Assembly: GCA_937959395.1 (NCBI GenBank)
Contig: CALGLR010000028.1
Span: 34,024-98,023 of the forward strand
Direction of reading: 5' to 3'
DNA length: 64,000 nt
Origin: an uncultured Flavobacteriaceae bacterium
Lineage (GTDB): Bacteria > Bacteroidota > Bacteroidia > Flavobacteriales > Flavobacteriaceae
This document shows, one piece after another, positions 1-9,800 of this stretch; within the stretch, counting starts at the first letter, position 1, and each line of letters starts with the position of its first letter. Under the pieces are notes generated by a model. That model saw nothing but the letters and a program-made list of their open reading frames with translations, searched no databases and was not told the origin of the DNA. The position numbers and the translations under genes are program-made.

Positions 1-302
1 CCTGTTTGAGAATGATATCCATTTTGGTCAGCATAAGCTATTGCTCCAATACCAGATTGTGTATCTCCTATTCTTCCATTATAACTAGCAGTTAATAATT
101 TTGGTGCATTATCTTGTCCAAACCATTGTTGTCTTGCAGTAACTCTAATTTTAGAGCAATTAGCTGCACCCGCCATAGAAGGGTGTATTAAATAATAATT
201 ATCTGTTAAGTAATCTGAATATATTGGAATACCTTCCTGCGCTTGAATAAATTGCACTCCTGAAAAAAGCATTACTAATAATAGTGTTATTTTTTTTATC
301 AT
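1..302 (-). CDS. PorP/SprF-family type IX secretion membrane protein, partial (N-terminal 100 residues)
   Basis: The reading frame starts at an ATG at 302 and runs off the left edge. It begins MIKKITLLLVMLFSGVQF, a signal peptide ending near FIQAQ, followed by GIPIYSDYLTDNYYLIHPS and then MAGAANCSKIRVTARQQW. The pattern Y-x(n)-N-x-Y-x-I-N/H-P-S/A-x-A-G is the hallmark N-terminus of the PorP/SprF family, outer-membrane beta-barrels that partner the type IX secretion system. SprF is known to be needed for export of SprB, which carries a type B C-terminal signal. Three type B signal proteins follow within 14 kb, so this may be their dedicated partner (inference). A TATATTTG promoter element lies at 392-399. 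The C-terminal part is outside the window. Confidence 0.85.
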   Translation of the reverse strand, partial: MIKKITLLLVMLFSGVQFIQAQEGIPIYSDYLTDNYYLIHPSMAGAANCSKIRVTARQQWFGQDNAPKLLTASYNGRIGDTQSGIGAIAYADQNGYHSQT

Positions 303-391
303 AATCTCAAATTTTGAGGTCTTCTGTTTCTTATCTAAAATCTTTCGTCACTATTAAACTTCTTTTTTTAAAAAAAATTATAAAGTGACGC

Positions 392-399
392 CAAATATA
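392..399 (-). promoter_or_regulatory. Putative promoter -7 element (TATATTTG) of the PorP/SprF-family gene
   Basis: Read on the minus strand, 399 to 392 is TATATTTG, matching the Bacteroidota -7 consensus TAnnTTTG. It sits about 90 bases upstream of the ATG at 302. No clear TTG -33 element is found at the expected spacing, so this is a moderate call. The 280-base gap from 303 to 582 otherwise holds only AT-rich sequence. Confidence 0.4.
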
Positions 400-582
400 T
401 AACTTTCACAGCTTTAAATCTATCATTTTAAAGTTAAAACAGCCAATATATAAGGTTTTTATCTAAAAAATAAATGTTTTAATCATTTACTTAATTAAAT
501 GATTAAATCGTGTTAATAAATGACAAAAAAGTTAATATTCATATTAGCCTGTATTACTTTTAGTATTTTTGCAAAAAAAAAG

Positions 583-1485
583 ATGAGCAACTATACGGTA
601 TCTATTCAAGAAACTTCAAATACTGCAATATTAAAATTTGAAATAAATCAGTTTATAACACAGCATCAAAGTTTTGAATTTAATAATGTAGATGAAGCAA
701 AAGCTTCACCTTTAGCACAACAACTATTTTACTTACCATTTGTTAAGAAGGTTTATGTAACTAGTAATTTTATTGCTATAGAACGTTATGATATTGTTCA
801 ATGGGATGATGTTAAAACTGAAGTTGCCGAGCAAATTGAGACCTATCTTAACTCAGGAGAGTCTGTTATTAACCAAGATCAAGTCGTTAAAAAAACAGCG
901 GTTACCGTGTATGCTGAAAGCACTCCCAATCCTTCAGTATTAAAATTCATCGCTAATAAAAAACTAGTTACAGCTTCGTATGAATTTACAACTATTGATG
1001 AAGCTAAATTATCACCATTAGCAACAGAACTTTTTCATTTACCTTTTGTAAAAAGTGTATTTTTTGCTGAAAACTATGTTTCTATAACGAAATATGATGT
1101 TGCAGATTGGAATGAAATCACTATCGAACTTAGAGAGTTTATTAGATCTTATATAGAAGATGGAAAACAAATCGTTTCTCCTGAAGCTAACGAAATATTA
1201 GAAAAAACTACCGAAAAAATTGAAGCCAACTTTGAAGCGTTAGATGATACCTCTAAGGAAATTATAAATATCTTAGAAGAATACGTAAAACCTGCAGTTG
1301 CAAGTGATGGTGGAAACATTCAGTTTGAATCTTATGATCCTAATACTAAGATTGTTAAAGTTATTCTACAAGGCGCTTGTAGTGGCTGTCCTTCTTCTAC
1401 ATATACTTTAAAAAGTGGTATTGAAAATATGCTTAAAGAAATGCTAAAGGGAAAAGTAGAGACCGTTGAAGCAATTAATGGCTAA
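583..1485 (+). CDS. NifU/Nfu-family iron-sulfur cluster scaffold protein
   Basis: A 300-residue cytosolic protein that probably carries and delivers [4Fe-4S] clusters to apo-enzymes. It has two tandem N-terminal Nfu_N-type domains (about residues 5-90 and 108-190), both with the pattern DEAKxSPLAxxLFxLPFVKxV, and a C-terminal NifU domain (about 225-300) with the cluster-binding motif CSGC at residues 266 and 269. The frame is open back to an ATG at 520, but the extra 21 residues are lysine-rich and absent from the usual family start; the ATG at 583 places the conserved N-terminus correctly, so it is preferred. It stands alone on the plus strand, followed by a dodecin gene. The duplicated N-domain is common in Flavobacteriia but is not found in classical Nfu. 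Confidence 0.9.
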   Translation: MSNYTVSIQETSNTAILKFEINQFITQHQSFEFNNVDEAKASPLAQQLFYLPFVKKVYVTSNFIAIERYDIVQWDDVKTEVAEQIETYLNSGESVINQDQVVKKTAVTVYAESTPNPSVLKFIANKKLVTASYEFTTIDEAKLSPLATELFHLPFVKSVFFAENYVSITKYDVADWNEITIELREFIRSYIEDGKQIVSPEANEILEKTTEKIEANFEALDDTSKEIINILEEYVKPAVASDGGNIQFESYDPNTKIVKVILQGACSGCPSSTYTLKSGIENMLKEMLKGKVETVEAING

Positions 1486-1608
1486 TGTTTTCATCTATTA
1501 AAACTGCTTTTTATCTAAAAAAAAGAGTCATTTATTTAAAAAATCAAATGATTTTAATTAAATAATTGTAATTTTAGATTAGTTAAATTCTTAAATCAAA
1601 ATAAAATT

Positions 1609-1809
1609 ATGGCAGTATTAAAAGTTATTGAAATATTATCAAATTCAGAAAAAAGCTGGGAAGACGCAACAAAGAAAGCAGTAAAACATGCTTCAAAAAG
1701 CCTTAAAAATATACGTTCTGTTTATGTAGCAGATCAAAGTGCTAGCGTAACAGATGGAGAAGTAACAGACTTTAGAGTCAATTTAAAAATTACATTTGAA
1801 GTAAAATAA
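1609..1809 (+). CDS. Dodecin family protein
   Basis: A 66-residue protein matching the dodecin family in full length: beta-alpha-beta-beta order, the motif SWEDATKKAV near residue 16 and a C-terminal strand ending NLKITFEVK. Dodecins assemble as hollow dodecamers that bind pairs of flavins (riboflavin or FMN) through a tryptophan, here W17, and buffer free flavin or CoA in the cytosol. The gene has its own leader (1486-1608) after nifU and is followed by a strong palindromic terminator. The substrate flavin cannot be read from the sequence. Confidence 0.9.
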   Translation: MAVLKVIEILSNSEKSWEDATKKAVKHASKSLKNIRSVYVADQSASVTDGEVTDFRVNLKITFEVK

Positions 1810-1826
1810 TTACTTCTAAATTTTAG

Positions 1827-1864
1827 AATAAAAAACCCAGAATATATATTCTGGGTTTTTTATT
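1827..1864. terminator. Bidirectional palindromic terminator between dodecin and the convergent surface-protein gene
   Basis: A perfect 38-base inverted repeat. The GC core is cccagaat/attctggg, flanked by A-runs on the left and T-runs on the right, so it yields a hairpin followed by a U-tract on either strand. It lies between two convergent genes (stop of dodecin at 1809, stop of the surface protein at 1883), as expected for a shared intrinsic terminator. Confidence 0.85.
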
Positions 1865-1882
1865 TTCTCTTCAAAATTTAAC

Positions 1883-4800
1883 TTAACGTTTTAACGTAAA
1901 ATGTGATTTAAAACTATCTGAACTCCCCGTATTGGGGTTTTTATATTGTAAGGTAAACCAATAATCATCACTTGGCATTAAATTATCATTATAAGTACCA
2001 TCCCAACCATTACCAGAAGGATTAAGTTGTTTTAATAATTTACCATAGCGATCAAAAATATAAAGCTTTGCATCTGGTTGGTTTTCCAATCCTATAATAT
2101 TCCAAGTATCATGATAACTATCCCCATTAGGAGTAAAATATGGAATAAAATCTAATACAATAATAGTTGTACTTGCTTCACCACAGCCATCAAGGTCTCT
2201 AGCAGTAATAATATGCGGGCCAGCTGTTACATTCTCGAAAGTATATGTATTAGTATTTGGTACATTAGACACCCATGAGCCATCATCTAACTTAAATTCG
2301 AATAAAGCAGTATTTAAACTCGTATTGGTTGCTGTTGCTAATATGGTATTATCTTCAACAAAAGTAATAGATACTTGTTCTGCTTCTATTAATGGCGGTG
2401 CACTTTCTACAACAATAGTTTCATCATTCGCGGTACAACCTGTAACATTATTCGTTGCAGTAATACTATAATTTCCTGGTTGCGTTACTGAAATTGTACC
2501 GTTTGTTTCTCCAACAATTAATACGCCATCTAAAGACCACTCAAAAGAATAATTGACTGTATTTAATCCAGTATCTATAATTGGACTTGGTAAAATTACA
2601 GTACCATCATTATCTAAACATAATACGTATTCATCTTCAAGTTCAATTTTCGGTAAAGGGTTAACCTGTAAGATCATTTCCCCTGTACTAAAACATAAAG
2701 TATCTCTATTTTCTATTCTTACATATATAGTTTGAGGGTTAATCGTATTTTCATAAGGTGAAACCAATGAGTTTATTCCCGACTCTGCATCTGTTTGATT
2801 AAGATAATAACTTACGGTATGCAATCCAGGATCTTGACCATTTAACAAAATAGGGTTTTGACTTGTTAGATTAAATGATCTTGTATCGTTACTTGCATCA
2901 TTGTCTAATTCAACAGTATCATCACATAATTCATAAGTATGTGAAATAATAGCGGGCATTGGCACTACTACTAATTCTAAAGTGGTCGTATTAAAACAGG
3001 TTAAGTCTTGAGCTCTAACAAACACTATTCTAGAGGCCGATAAATAAGGACTCGCAATAGGATTTGTTCCGTTTCCGGCTTCAACTTGAGTATCATGATA
3101 AGTAACAGTAGTATATGGTGTTGTTTCTAAAATTTCCATGCTTTTAGATTCTAAATCAAAAAAAGCAAATTCTCCTGGAGTTGTTTCGTCGCAACTGGCA
3201 AGAGGTTCAGGCATATCTAATGGAGGCTCTGGTAATATGGTAAGATTTTCAGAATGCGTTGCAAAACAATTAGTAACGGTATACACTATTGTATAAGTAG
3301 CTCCTACAGTACCATTGGTTACAGTTCCTGTTGCTATATTTATTATTGCGCCATCGGCAGGAATAGGGTCAAAAGTAAAAAGACCTCCCTGGGTTCCTGA
3401 AATAGTAGCTTCTCCACCATCACAAGTACTCATAATTGTAAATAATGCATTATTTACTGGTAATGTCTCTATTGAAACTATTGAATTATTTGCACAAGCA
3501 CCTTGAGTCGTATATTCTACATTATATGTTGTTCCTGGCACACCATTAGTTACCTCTCCTGTATTTGCATCAATAATTGCTCCATCTGCTGGCATTGGAT
3601 TAAAACTAAAAATACCACCTAGTACTCCTGTTATTGTGGCTGTTCCCCCTTCACAAGTTGGAGTCATATTAAAAGTAGCATCTTCTTGATCTAAAAGTGT
3701 TATTGTTTCTATAGAAACATCTGGACAAGCACCTTGTGTAGTATATTCTATAGTATATGTTGTTCCTGGCACACCATTAGTTATCTCTCCTGTCGCTGTA
3801 TCGATAACTGCTCCGTCTGTAGGCGCTGGATTAAAACTAAAGATTCCGCCTGGTGTTCCTGTTACTGTAGCAATTCCGCTATCACATCCTGGAGTCATAT
3901 TAAACGTTGCATCTTCTTGATTTAAAAGTGTTACTGTTTGATTAGAAACATCTGGACAAACGCCTTGTGTAGTATATTCAACAGTATAAGCTGTTCCTGG
4001 TGTACCATTACCTATTTCTCCAGTAGCTGTATCTATAATCGCACCATCTGTAGGCGCTGGATTAAAACTAAAGATTCCGCCTGGTGTTCCTGTTACAGTA
4101 ATTGTTACTCCATTACATGTTGGTACCGTTGTAAAGGACGCATCATCTTCACTTAAAAGTGTTACCATTTGAATTGATGAATTTGAACAGGTACCTTGTG
4201 TAGTATATTCTATAGTATACATTGTTCCTGGTATACCATTACTTATTTCTCCAGTAGCAGCATCTATAACAGCACCATCTGTAGTTGCTGGATTAAAACT
4301 AAAGATTCCGCCTGGTGTTCCTGTTACAGTAATTGTTACTCCATTACATCTTGGTAATGTCGTAAAGGACGCATCATCTTGATTTAAGAGCGTTACCATT
4401 TGAGTTGATGAATTCGAACAAGCGCCTTGTGTTGTATATTCTATCGTATACATTGTTCCTGGTATACCATTACTTATTTCTCCAGTAGTTGCATCTATAA
4501 CCGCACCATCTGTTGGCTCTGGATTAAAACTAAAAATACCTCCTGGTGTTCCTGTTACAGTAATAGTTACTCCATTACATGTTGGTAACGTCGTAAAAGA
4601 TGCATCATCTTCACTTAAAAGTGTTACCATTTGAGTTGATGAATTTGGACAAATACCTTGCGTAGTATATTCTACTGTATACGTTGTTCCTGATACGCCA
4701 TTGCTTATTTCTCCAGTAGCAGCGTCTATTACAGTACCATCTGTAGCTGCTGGATTAAAACTAAAGACGCCTCCTGTATTTCCGGTGATTGTGGCAGTTC

Positions 4801-6505
4801 CTCCTGTACAATTTGGCAACATTGTAAAACTAGCATCTTCGATGTTAGTAGGCGTAAATGATACGTTTGCATTACTTGGACAAGTCCCCGTTGTTTCATA
4901 TTTAACAGTATAATTTGTTCCAAACACACCTCCAGTTACCACTCCTGTGGCTGGATCTATAGTAGCCCCATCTGTTGGTATTGGATCAAAAGAAAATACA
5001 CCGCCTGGTAATCCTAATATATTCGCAGTTCCTCCATCACAATTTGGAACCATTTCAAATGTAGCATCATCTATAGGAATAAATTCAATAATTACAGAAT
5101 CGTTAACAATACAATCTGGACCATAAACAATATCGACTGAATATACTCCAGCTTCTGTAACTGTAAGAACATTTCCATTTCCAGCTCCTGGAATTTCAAC
5201 ACCATTAAGATACCATGTATGTGATTCATTTATCTGATCAGTTTGTATCGTTACGGGAACATCACTACAACCAGCATTACCATTAACAATGGTTACATCA
5301 TCTCCTAGTCCGCCACCTAAATCAAAACTTCCGCCTTCTAAAAAAATGGCAGCATCTAAAACGCCATCTACAGCATCTGCTACTACTAATTTCATTTCAT
5401 AGGCTACTCCAGGTGTTACTGGAGAGGTTGCTGTAAGTACAATTGTTCTTCCTGCATAATTGGTTTCTCCTAGCTGATAACCCTCAAAAAAAGCTTGATT
5501 ATTTCCGCAAACAGGAGAATTATTAATATTAGTAACACTTACTGGTGTCCCATCTGGCAGGACTGCTAAATTTACATAATTCGCTGTACCGACTTCCCGT
5601 AATAAAAACGCAAAACCATCAGAAAATTCGCATTCAAACTCAGGATCGTATTCTTCTGAAGCCATTAAAAAACGAAAACTAAAAGTATCCGCAGCTGGGG
5701 TAAAATTAAACTTAACAAAACTAGCATCAAATGATTCTGCAATTCCTAAAGCCGCTTCTAAATCGGCATCACCATTCATTAAATTATCAAAACTAGGATG
5801 ATCTTCAAAACCATCGGGAGCAACATATACATTTCCTGCCTCTGAAGCAATACCCGTAGTAATCATAATACCATCTTCGAATGGAAAATTCGTTGCCGCC
5901 CCTCTTTTAAAATAACCGTAATTTTTGGTGTCTAAATCCTCAGGATTCCCACTTACTTGAACCTCAAAATTATCTACTCTAGAACAGCCACCAGACACTA
6001 AAACGTCTTCTACTAACTGCTGTAAACTAAATCCCGATTCTGGGTCAGCTGTATTATTAATTGTTATTACTGGAGGCATAATAGATCTAACATCCTTAGT
6101 ATTTTGAAGCTCTTTAACTATAACAATTACTTTCGAAATTATTGCTTCTCCTGACTCATTTAAAACACTTAATTTAACTTCATATTCGCCAATAGTATCG
6201 AATTGATAATTAACATCAATTCCTTGTTGCTTGTTTCCTTCATCATAAGTCCAACTATATGTATTCTTAATATTAGAAAATGTCTTTTTAATTTTGAAGT
6301 TTACTTTGGAACCTTTATATATTTTAATGTTCCCATTTTTAATATCTAAAGGAACCTTCCTGTTACGAATTAGCTTTGTAACGATTATTTCATTTTCTAT
6401 TAATTGAAAACTAGCGTTTTCAATTAGGTTGAAGGTATTTGCTATGCTAAGATTGGGAATAAAAATAAATGCAATCAATAATACTGTTAGACTAATTTTT
6501 TTCAT
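1883..6505 (-). CDS. Giant cell-surface protein: PKD-like, choice-of-anchor L, eight repeats, type B T9SS sorting domain
   Basis: 1540 residues. In order: signal peptide (1 to about 23), a PKD-like domain (about 30-132, with SYSWTYDEG-type strands), a choice-of-anchor L domain (about 145-395, with GGCSxVxNFxxQVSGNP, YGYFxxGxxxxFPFE and MASEEYD), an Ig-like domain, eight 77-residue repeats (479-1093), further Ig-like segments, and a C-terminal type B sorting domain (about 1450-1540, from FTPNGDSYHDTW through DYW to HFTLKR). The type B domain is the export signal recognised by the type IX secretion system, so the protein is presumably on the surface or secreted. It is the third of three adjacent paralogs and the only one with the PKD-like domain. 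The ligand is unknown; adhesion is a reasonable inference. Confidence 0.85.
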   Translation of the reverse strand: MKKISLTVLLIAFIFIPNLSIANTFNLIENASFQLIENEIIVTKLIRNRKVPLDIKNGNIKIYKGSKVNFKIKKTFSNIKNTYSWTYDEGNKQQGIDVNYQFDTIGEYEVKLSVLNESGEAIISKVIVIVKELQNTKDVRSIMPPVITINNTADPESGFSLQQLVEDVLVSGGCSRVDNFEVQVSGNPEDLDTKNYGYFKRGAATNFPFEDGIMITTGIASEAGNVYVAPDGFEDHPSFDNLMNGDADLEAALGIAESFDASFVKFNFTPAADTFSFRFLMASEEYDPEFECEFSDGFAFLLREVGTANYVNLAVLPDGTPVSVTNINNSPVCGNNQAFFEGYQLGETNYAGRTIVLTATSPVTPGVAYEMKLVVADAVDGVLDAAIFLEGGSFDLGGGLGDDVTIVNGNAGCSDVPVTIQTDQINESHTWYLNGVEIPGAGNGNVLTVTEAGVYSVDIVYGPDCIVNDSVIIEFIPIDDATFEMVPNCDGGTANILGLPGGVFSFDPIPTDGATIDPATGVVTGGVFGTNYTVKYETTGTCPSNANVSFTPTNIEDASFTMLPNCTGGTATITGNTGGVFSFNPAATDGTVIDAATGEISNGVSGTTYTVEYTTQGICPNSSTQMVTLLSEDDASFTTLPTCNGVTITVTGTPGGIFSFNPEPTDGAVIDATTGEISNGIPGTMYTIEYTTQGACSNSSTQMVTLLNQDDASFTTLPRCNGVTITVTGTPGGIFSFNPATTDGAVIDAATGEISNGIPGTMYTIEYTTQGTCSNSSIQMVTLLSEDDASFTTVPTCNGVTITVTGTPGGIFSFNPAPTDGAIIDTATGEIGNGTPGTAYTVEYTTQGVCPDVSNQTVTLLNQEDATFNMTPGCDSGIATVTGTPGGIFSFNPAPTDGAVIDTATGEITNGVPGTTYTIEYTTQGACPDVSIETITLLDQEDATFNMTPTCEGGTATITGVLGGIFSFNPMPADGAIIDANTGEVTNGVPGTTYNVEYTTQGACANNSIVSIETLPVNNALFTIMSTCDGGEATISGTQGGLFTFDPIPADGAIINIATGTVTNGTVGATYTIVYTVTNCFATHSENLTILPEPPLDMPEPLASCDETTPGEFAFFDLESKSMEILETTPYTTVTYHDTQVEAGNGTNPIASPYLSASRIVFVRAQDLTCFNTTTLELVVVPMPAIISHTYELCDDTVELDNDASNDTRSFNLTSQNPILLNGQDPGLHTVSYYLNQTDAESGINSLVSPYENTINPQTIYVRIENRDTLCFSTGEMILQVNPLPKIELEDEYVLCLDNDGTVILPSPIIDTGLNTVNYSFEWSLDGVLIVGETNGTISVTQPGNYSITATNNVTGCTANDETIVVESAPPLIEAEQVSITFVEDNTILATATNTSLNTALFEFKLDDGSWVSNVPNTNTYTFENVTAGPHIITARDLDGCGEASTTIIVLDFIPYFTPNGDSYHDTWNIIGLENQPDAKLYIFDRYGKLLKQLNPSGNGWDGTYNDNLMPSDDYWFTLQYKNPNTGSSDSFKSHFTLKR
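3227..5071 (-). repeat. Eight tandem 231-base coding repeats in the 1540-residue surface protein
   Basis: Each unit encodes about 77 residues of the form (D/E)DA(S/T)F...C(D/N)G...ITG..GG(I/V)FSFNP.PTDGA.ID..TGEI.NG..GT.Y.(I/V)EYTTQG.C. The third, fourth and fifth units are almost identical in both protein and DNA, while the first and last units are diverged. One cysteine sits near residue 11 and another near residue 64 of each unit, suggesting an internal disulfide. Every unit resembles an immunoglobulin-like beta-sandwich. Confidence 0.9.
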
Positions 6506-6837
6506 GAGTGATAAAATTATGACCGATTATAAAAATTAATAATAAACAACAAAGCTCATATGTTACTATATTAAAGGATGTTATGTAATAAAAATCGTTA
6601 AACTACAACAACAAATAAAATTTAGAACAAAAATTTTTTTTTGCTAAATATTACATAATTAATAAAATTCTAACATTTAAATTATATGTAGTGAGATAAA
6701 TATGAGATAAAACTTTACATAAATTTAAAAAGCTTTATTTAGTTTATACTTTCATAAAAGTATTTGTAAGTTAATACGCATAAAAAAAACCAGAATTTTA
6801 AAATTCTGGTTTTTTTTATGCGTATTATGATTGAAAT
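6506..6837. other. 332-base gap between two surface-protein genes
   Basis: The gap is very AT-rich with homopolymer A/T runs. Its only clear element is the large palindrome at 6773-6826 at the end of the upstream (1432-residue) gene. No convincing TAnnTTTG element was found in front of the 1540-residue gene, and no small coding frame was recognised. Confidence 0.6.
6773..6826. terminator. 54-base perfect palindrome, probable terminator of the 1432-residue surface-protein gene
   Basis: Two 27-base arms (6773-6799 and 6800-6826) are exact reverse complements with no loop. The inner core is ccagaatttt/aaaattctgg, flanked by runs of eight A or T and an outer aatacgcat/atgcgtatt. It begins 12 bases after the stop codon at 6838 on the minus strand, and its U-tract suits that direction. 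It is longer than a normal intrinsic terminator, and both flanking genes read the same way. Confidence 0.8.
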
Positions 6838-9800
6838 TTATCTTTTCAATGTGAAATGTGCCACAAATTCGCTTCTCTCATTTGTATTGGATTCATTATA
6901 TTCTAATTTAAACCAATAATCATCACTTGGCATTAACTGATTGTTAAAAGTGCCATCCCAGCCAGTACCATTAGGATTTATTTGTTTTAATAATTTACCA
7001 TAACGGTCAAAAATATAAATTTCAGCGTCTGGCAGACTTGTTATCCCTATTACATTCCAGGTATCATGATAACCATCTCCATTAGGAGTAAAATACAGTG
7101 GATAATCTAATACTGTTAATGTAACTAAAGCTGTTCCACAGCCACTAATATCCCTAGACTCAATTGTATGCTCTCCTGCTCCTACATTTTCAAAAGTATA
7201 AGTACCGTCATTAGGTATATTACTAACCCATGGTCCACCATCTAAACTAAATTCATAAGCAGCATTACCATTAATTAAAGTACCAATACTTGTAGCAGTA
7301 GCTAAAATATTATTTCCTTCAACAAAAGCTAACGAGACTTGACTTGCAGTAAGAAAAGGTCTTGCGCTTTCATTTACCTCAGTTATTGTATTAGGGTCGT
7401 CTACACTCGTAGAACACCCAGTTAAAATACTTGTTACTAATACATTATATATTCCAGTTTGAGTCGGCTCATAACTACTGCCGTTAGCTCCCGTTATTAT
7501 AGTACCGTTTAAATACCATTCAAAATTATAATCTGCGCTGTTATCTAAACCTGTATCTATTAAAGGCGGTAGTGTAACTTCTGATCCGTCTGAATCAATA
7601 CAAAATGTATAATTATCTTGTAAATCAAAACTTGGTATTGGATTAACCTGCAAAGTTAATTCTCCAATAACGAAACAATCAGAATTATTATTATTTATTC
7701 TTACACTAACAACTTGAGGGTTTGTTACATTCTCATACGGTGTGCTTAGTGCGTTTATTTCTGCTTCAGCATCTGCTAAACTTTCATAATAAGTTACAGT
7801 ATTAGCAATAGGATCTTGTCCATTTAATACAATAACATTTTGACTTTCTAAATCGAAAGGAACAGAATCATTACTTGTATCTCCATCAAATTCCATAGTA
7901 TCATCACACAATGAATAGATAGCAGATAATATAGTTGGAGACTGTTCTACTTGTAAGTCTAATTCTGTAGTTGCATAACATACACCAGCAGTATTTTCTG
8001 CTCTAGCGAATACTGTTCTCGATACTGATACATATGGACTTATTAATGCGTTAACTCCCAAATCTGCATCTACAATTGTTTCATGATAAGAAATTCTATA
8101 ATCAGGATTAGCATCCGTTATTTCATCATTTTTCGATTCTAAATCAAAAGTTGCAATATCACCAGGCGTATCTTCATCACAAGACACTAGAGGTTCTGGG
8201 TTAATTATTACTGGAACAATATAAACGGTTACATCTTGAGTTGACGATTTAACACATGTTGCTGAAGTTGTATATTCAATTGTATAAGTTTCTCCAGATG
8301 TTCCATTAGTAATTGTACCAGTTACTGCATCAATTACAGCACCATCAGTAGGTATTGAATTAAATGTAAATACGCCACCTGCATCTCCAGTTATTGTAAC
8401 AGTTCCTCCATCACATGTAGGTTCTGTAATAAATGAAGGATCATCAGCTTCCAACACAGTAACGTTTTGTGTCGATGTTGATGGACATGATCCATTAGTT
8501 GTATAATCTACTGTATATGTTACTCCAGACAAACCAATTACTGTTCCTGTTACTGGATCTATAGTAGCTCCATCTACTGGTATGGGATTAAATACAAATG
8601 TTCCTCCTGTATTCCCTGCAATAAAAGCAGTACCTCCTTCACAAGTTTCTAACATTGTAAAAGAAGAGTCTTCTAGTGGTAAAACACTAATATCTTGACT
8701 TGAAGTTGCTCCACAGGCTCCAGAAGTCGTATATATTATAGTATATATTACTCCAGGAACACCTCCTGTTACGACTCCTGTTGTTACATCGATCACAGCA
8801 CCATCTGTTGGTGCGGGATCAAATGAAAATAATCCTCCTGCATCTCCAGTTATTGAAACTGTTGCTCCATCACATGTTGGCGTCGCTATAAATGTAGCAT
8901 TTCCTGAATCTAAAACAGTCATGTCTTGATTAGTTGATGCTCCACATGTACCAGCTATCGTATATTCTATTGTATAAGTGGTTCCTGAAACACCTCCAGT
9001 AACTGTTCCTGAAACACCATCGATTAAAGCACCATCTGTTGGTACTGGGTTGAATGAAAACACTCCACCTGTATCTCCTGTAATAGTAATTGTACCACCA
9101 TCGCATGAAGGGTTAGTTGTAAACATTGCATTTGACGAACCTAACGAAGTAAACGTTTGTATAGACATAGGCTCACATTCTGCTCCTGTACCATACTCTA
9201 CAGTATAAGTTGTTCCAAACACCGCTGCTGTAACTACTCCTGTTACTGAATCTATTATTGCTCCATCTGTTGGTTGCGGATCTTCAAACTTAAATACCCC
9301 TCCTAAAACTCCAGTTATTGTTGCTATTGCACCATCACAAGTAGGTGCTAGAGTAAATGATGAATCTCCAGATAAAACAGTCAAATCTTGAGTTGTGGTA
9401 GTACCACAGGCACCAGAAGTTGTATATCTTATTGTATAAGTTGTTCCTTGAACACCATTAGTTACGAATCCTGTTACAGTATCAATTATTGCTCCATCTG
9501 TTGGTACAGAATCAAATGTAAATACACCTCCTGTATCTCCTGTTATCGTAACTGTTCCACCATCGCAAGTTCCATCAGTCGTAAATGAAGTATCTCCTGA
9601 GTTTAAAACAATAATATCCTGCGATGTAGATGTTCCACAAGCTCCAGGAGTCGTATAAATTATCGTATAAGTTATTCCAGAAACACCACCTGTTACAGTT
9701 CCTGTTGTCGCATTAATTACAGCACCATCTGTTGGTACTGGGTCAAATGTAAATACGCCTCCTGTATCTCCTGTTATTGTAGCTGTTCCTCCATCGCATG

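Noticed and set aside
520..582. Upstream ATG extending the NifU-family protein by 21 residues with a signal-like sequence
   Set aside because: The extension looks hydrophobic, but the conserved family N-terminus starts at 583 and Nfu proteins are cytosolic, so the upstream start is unlikely.
3227..5071. Tandem repeats considered as a possible CRISPR array
   Set aside because: The 231-base period is in frame inside a single protein and has no unique spacers between short repeats.
8978..9208. Plus-strand frame made of repeated PPV-rich sequence
   Set aside because: It is the reverse complement of the 77-residue repeats and not a gene; the same shadows recur at each repeat.
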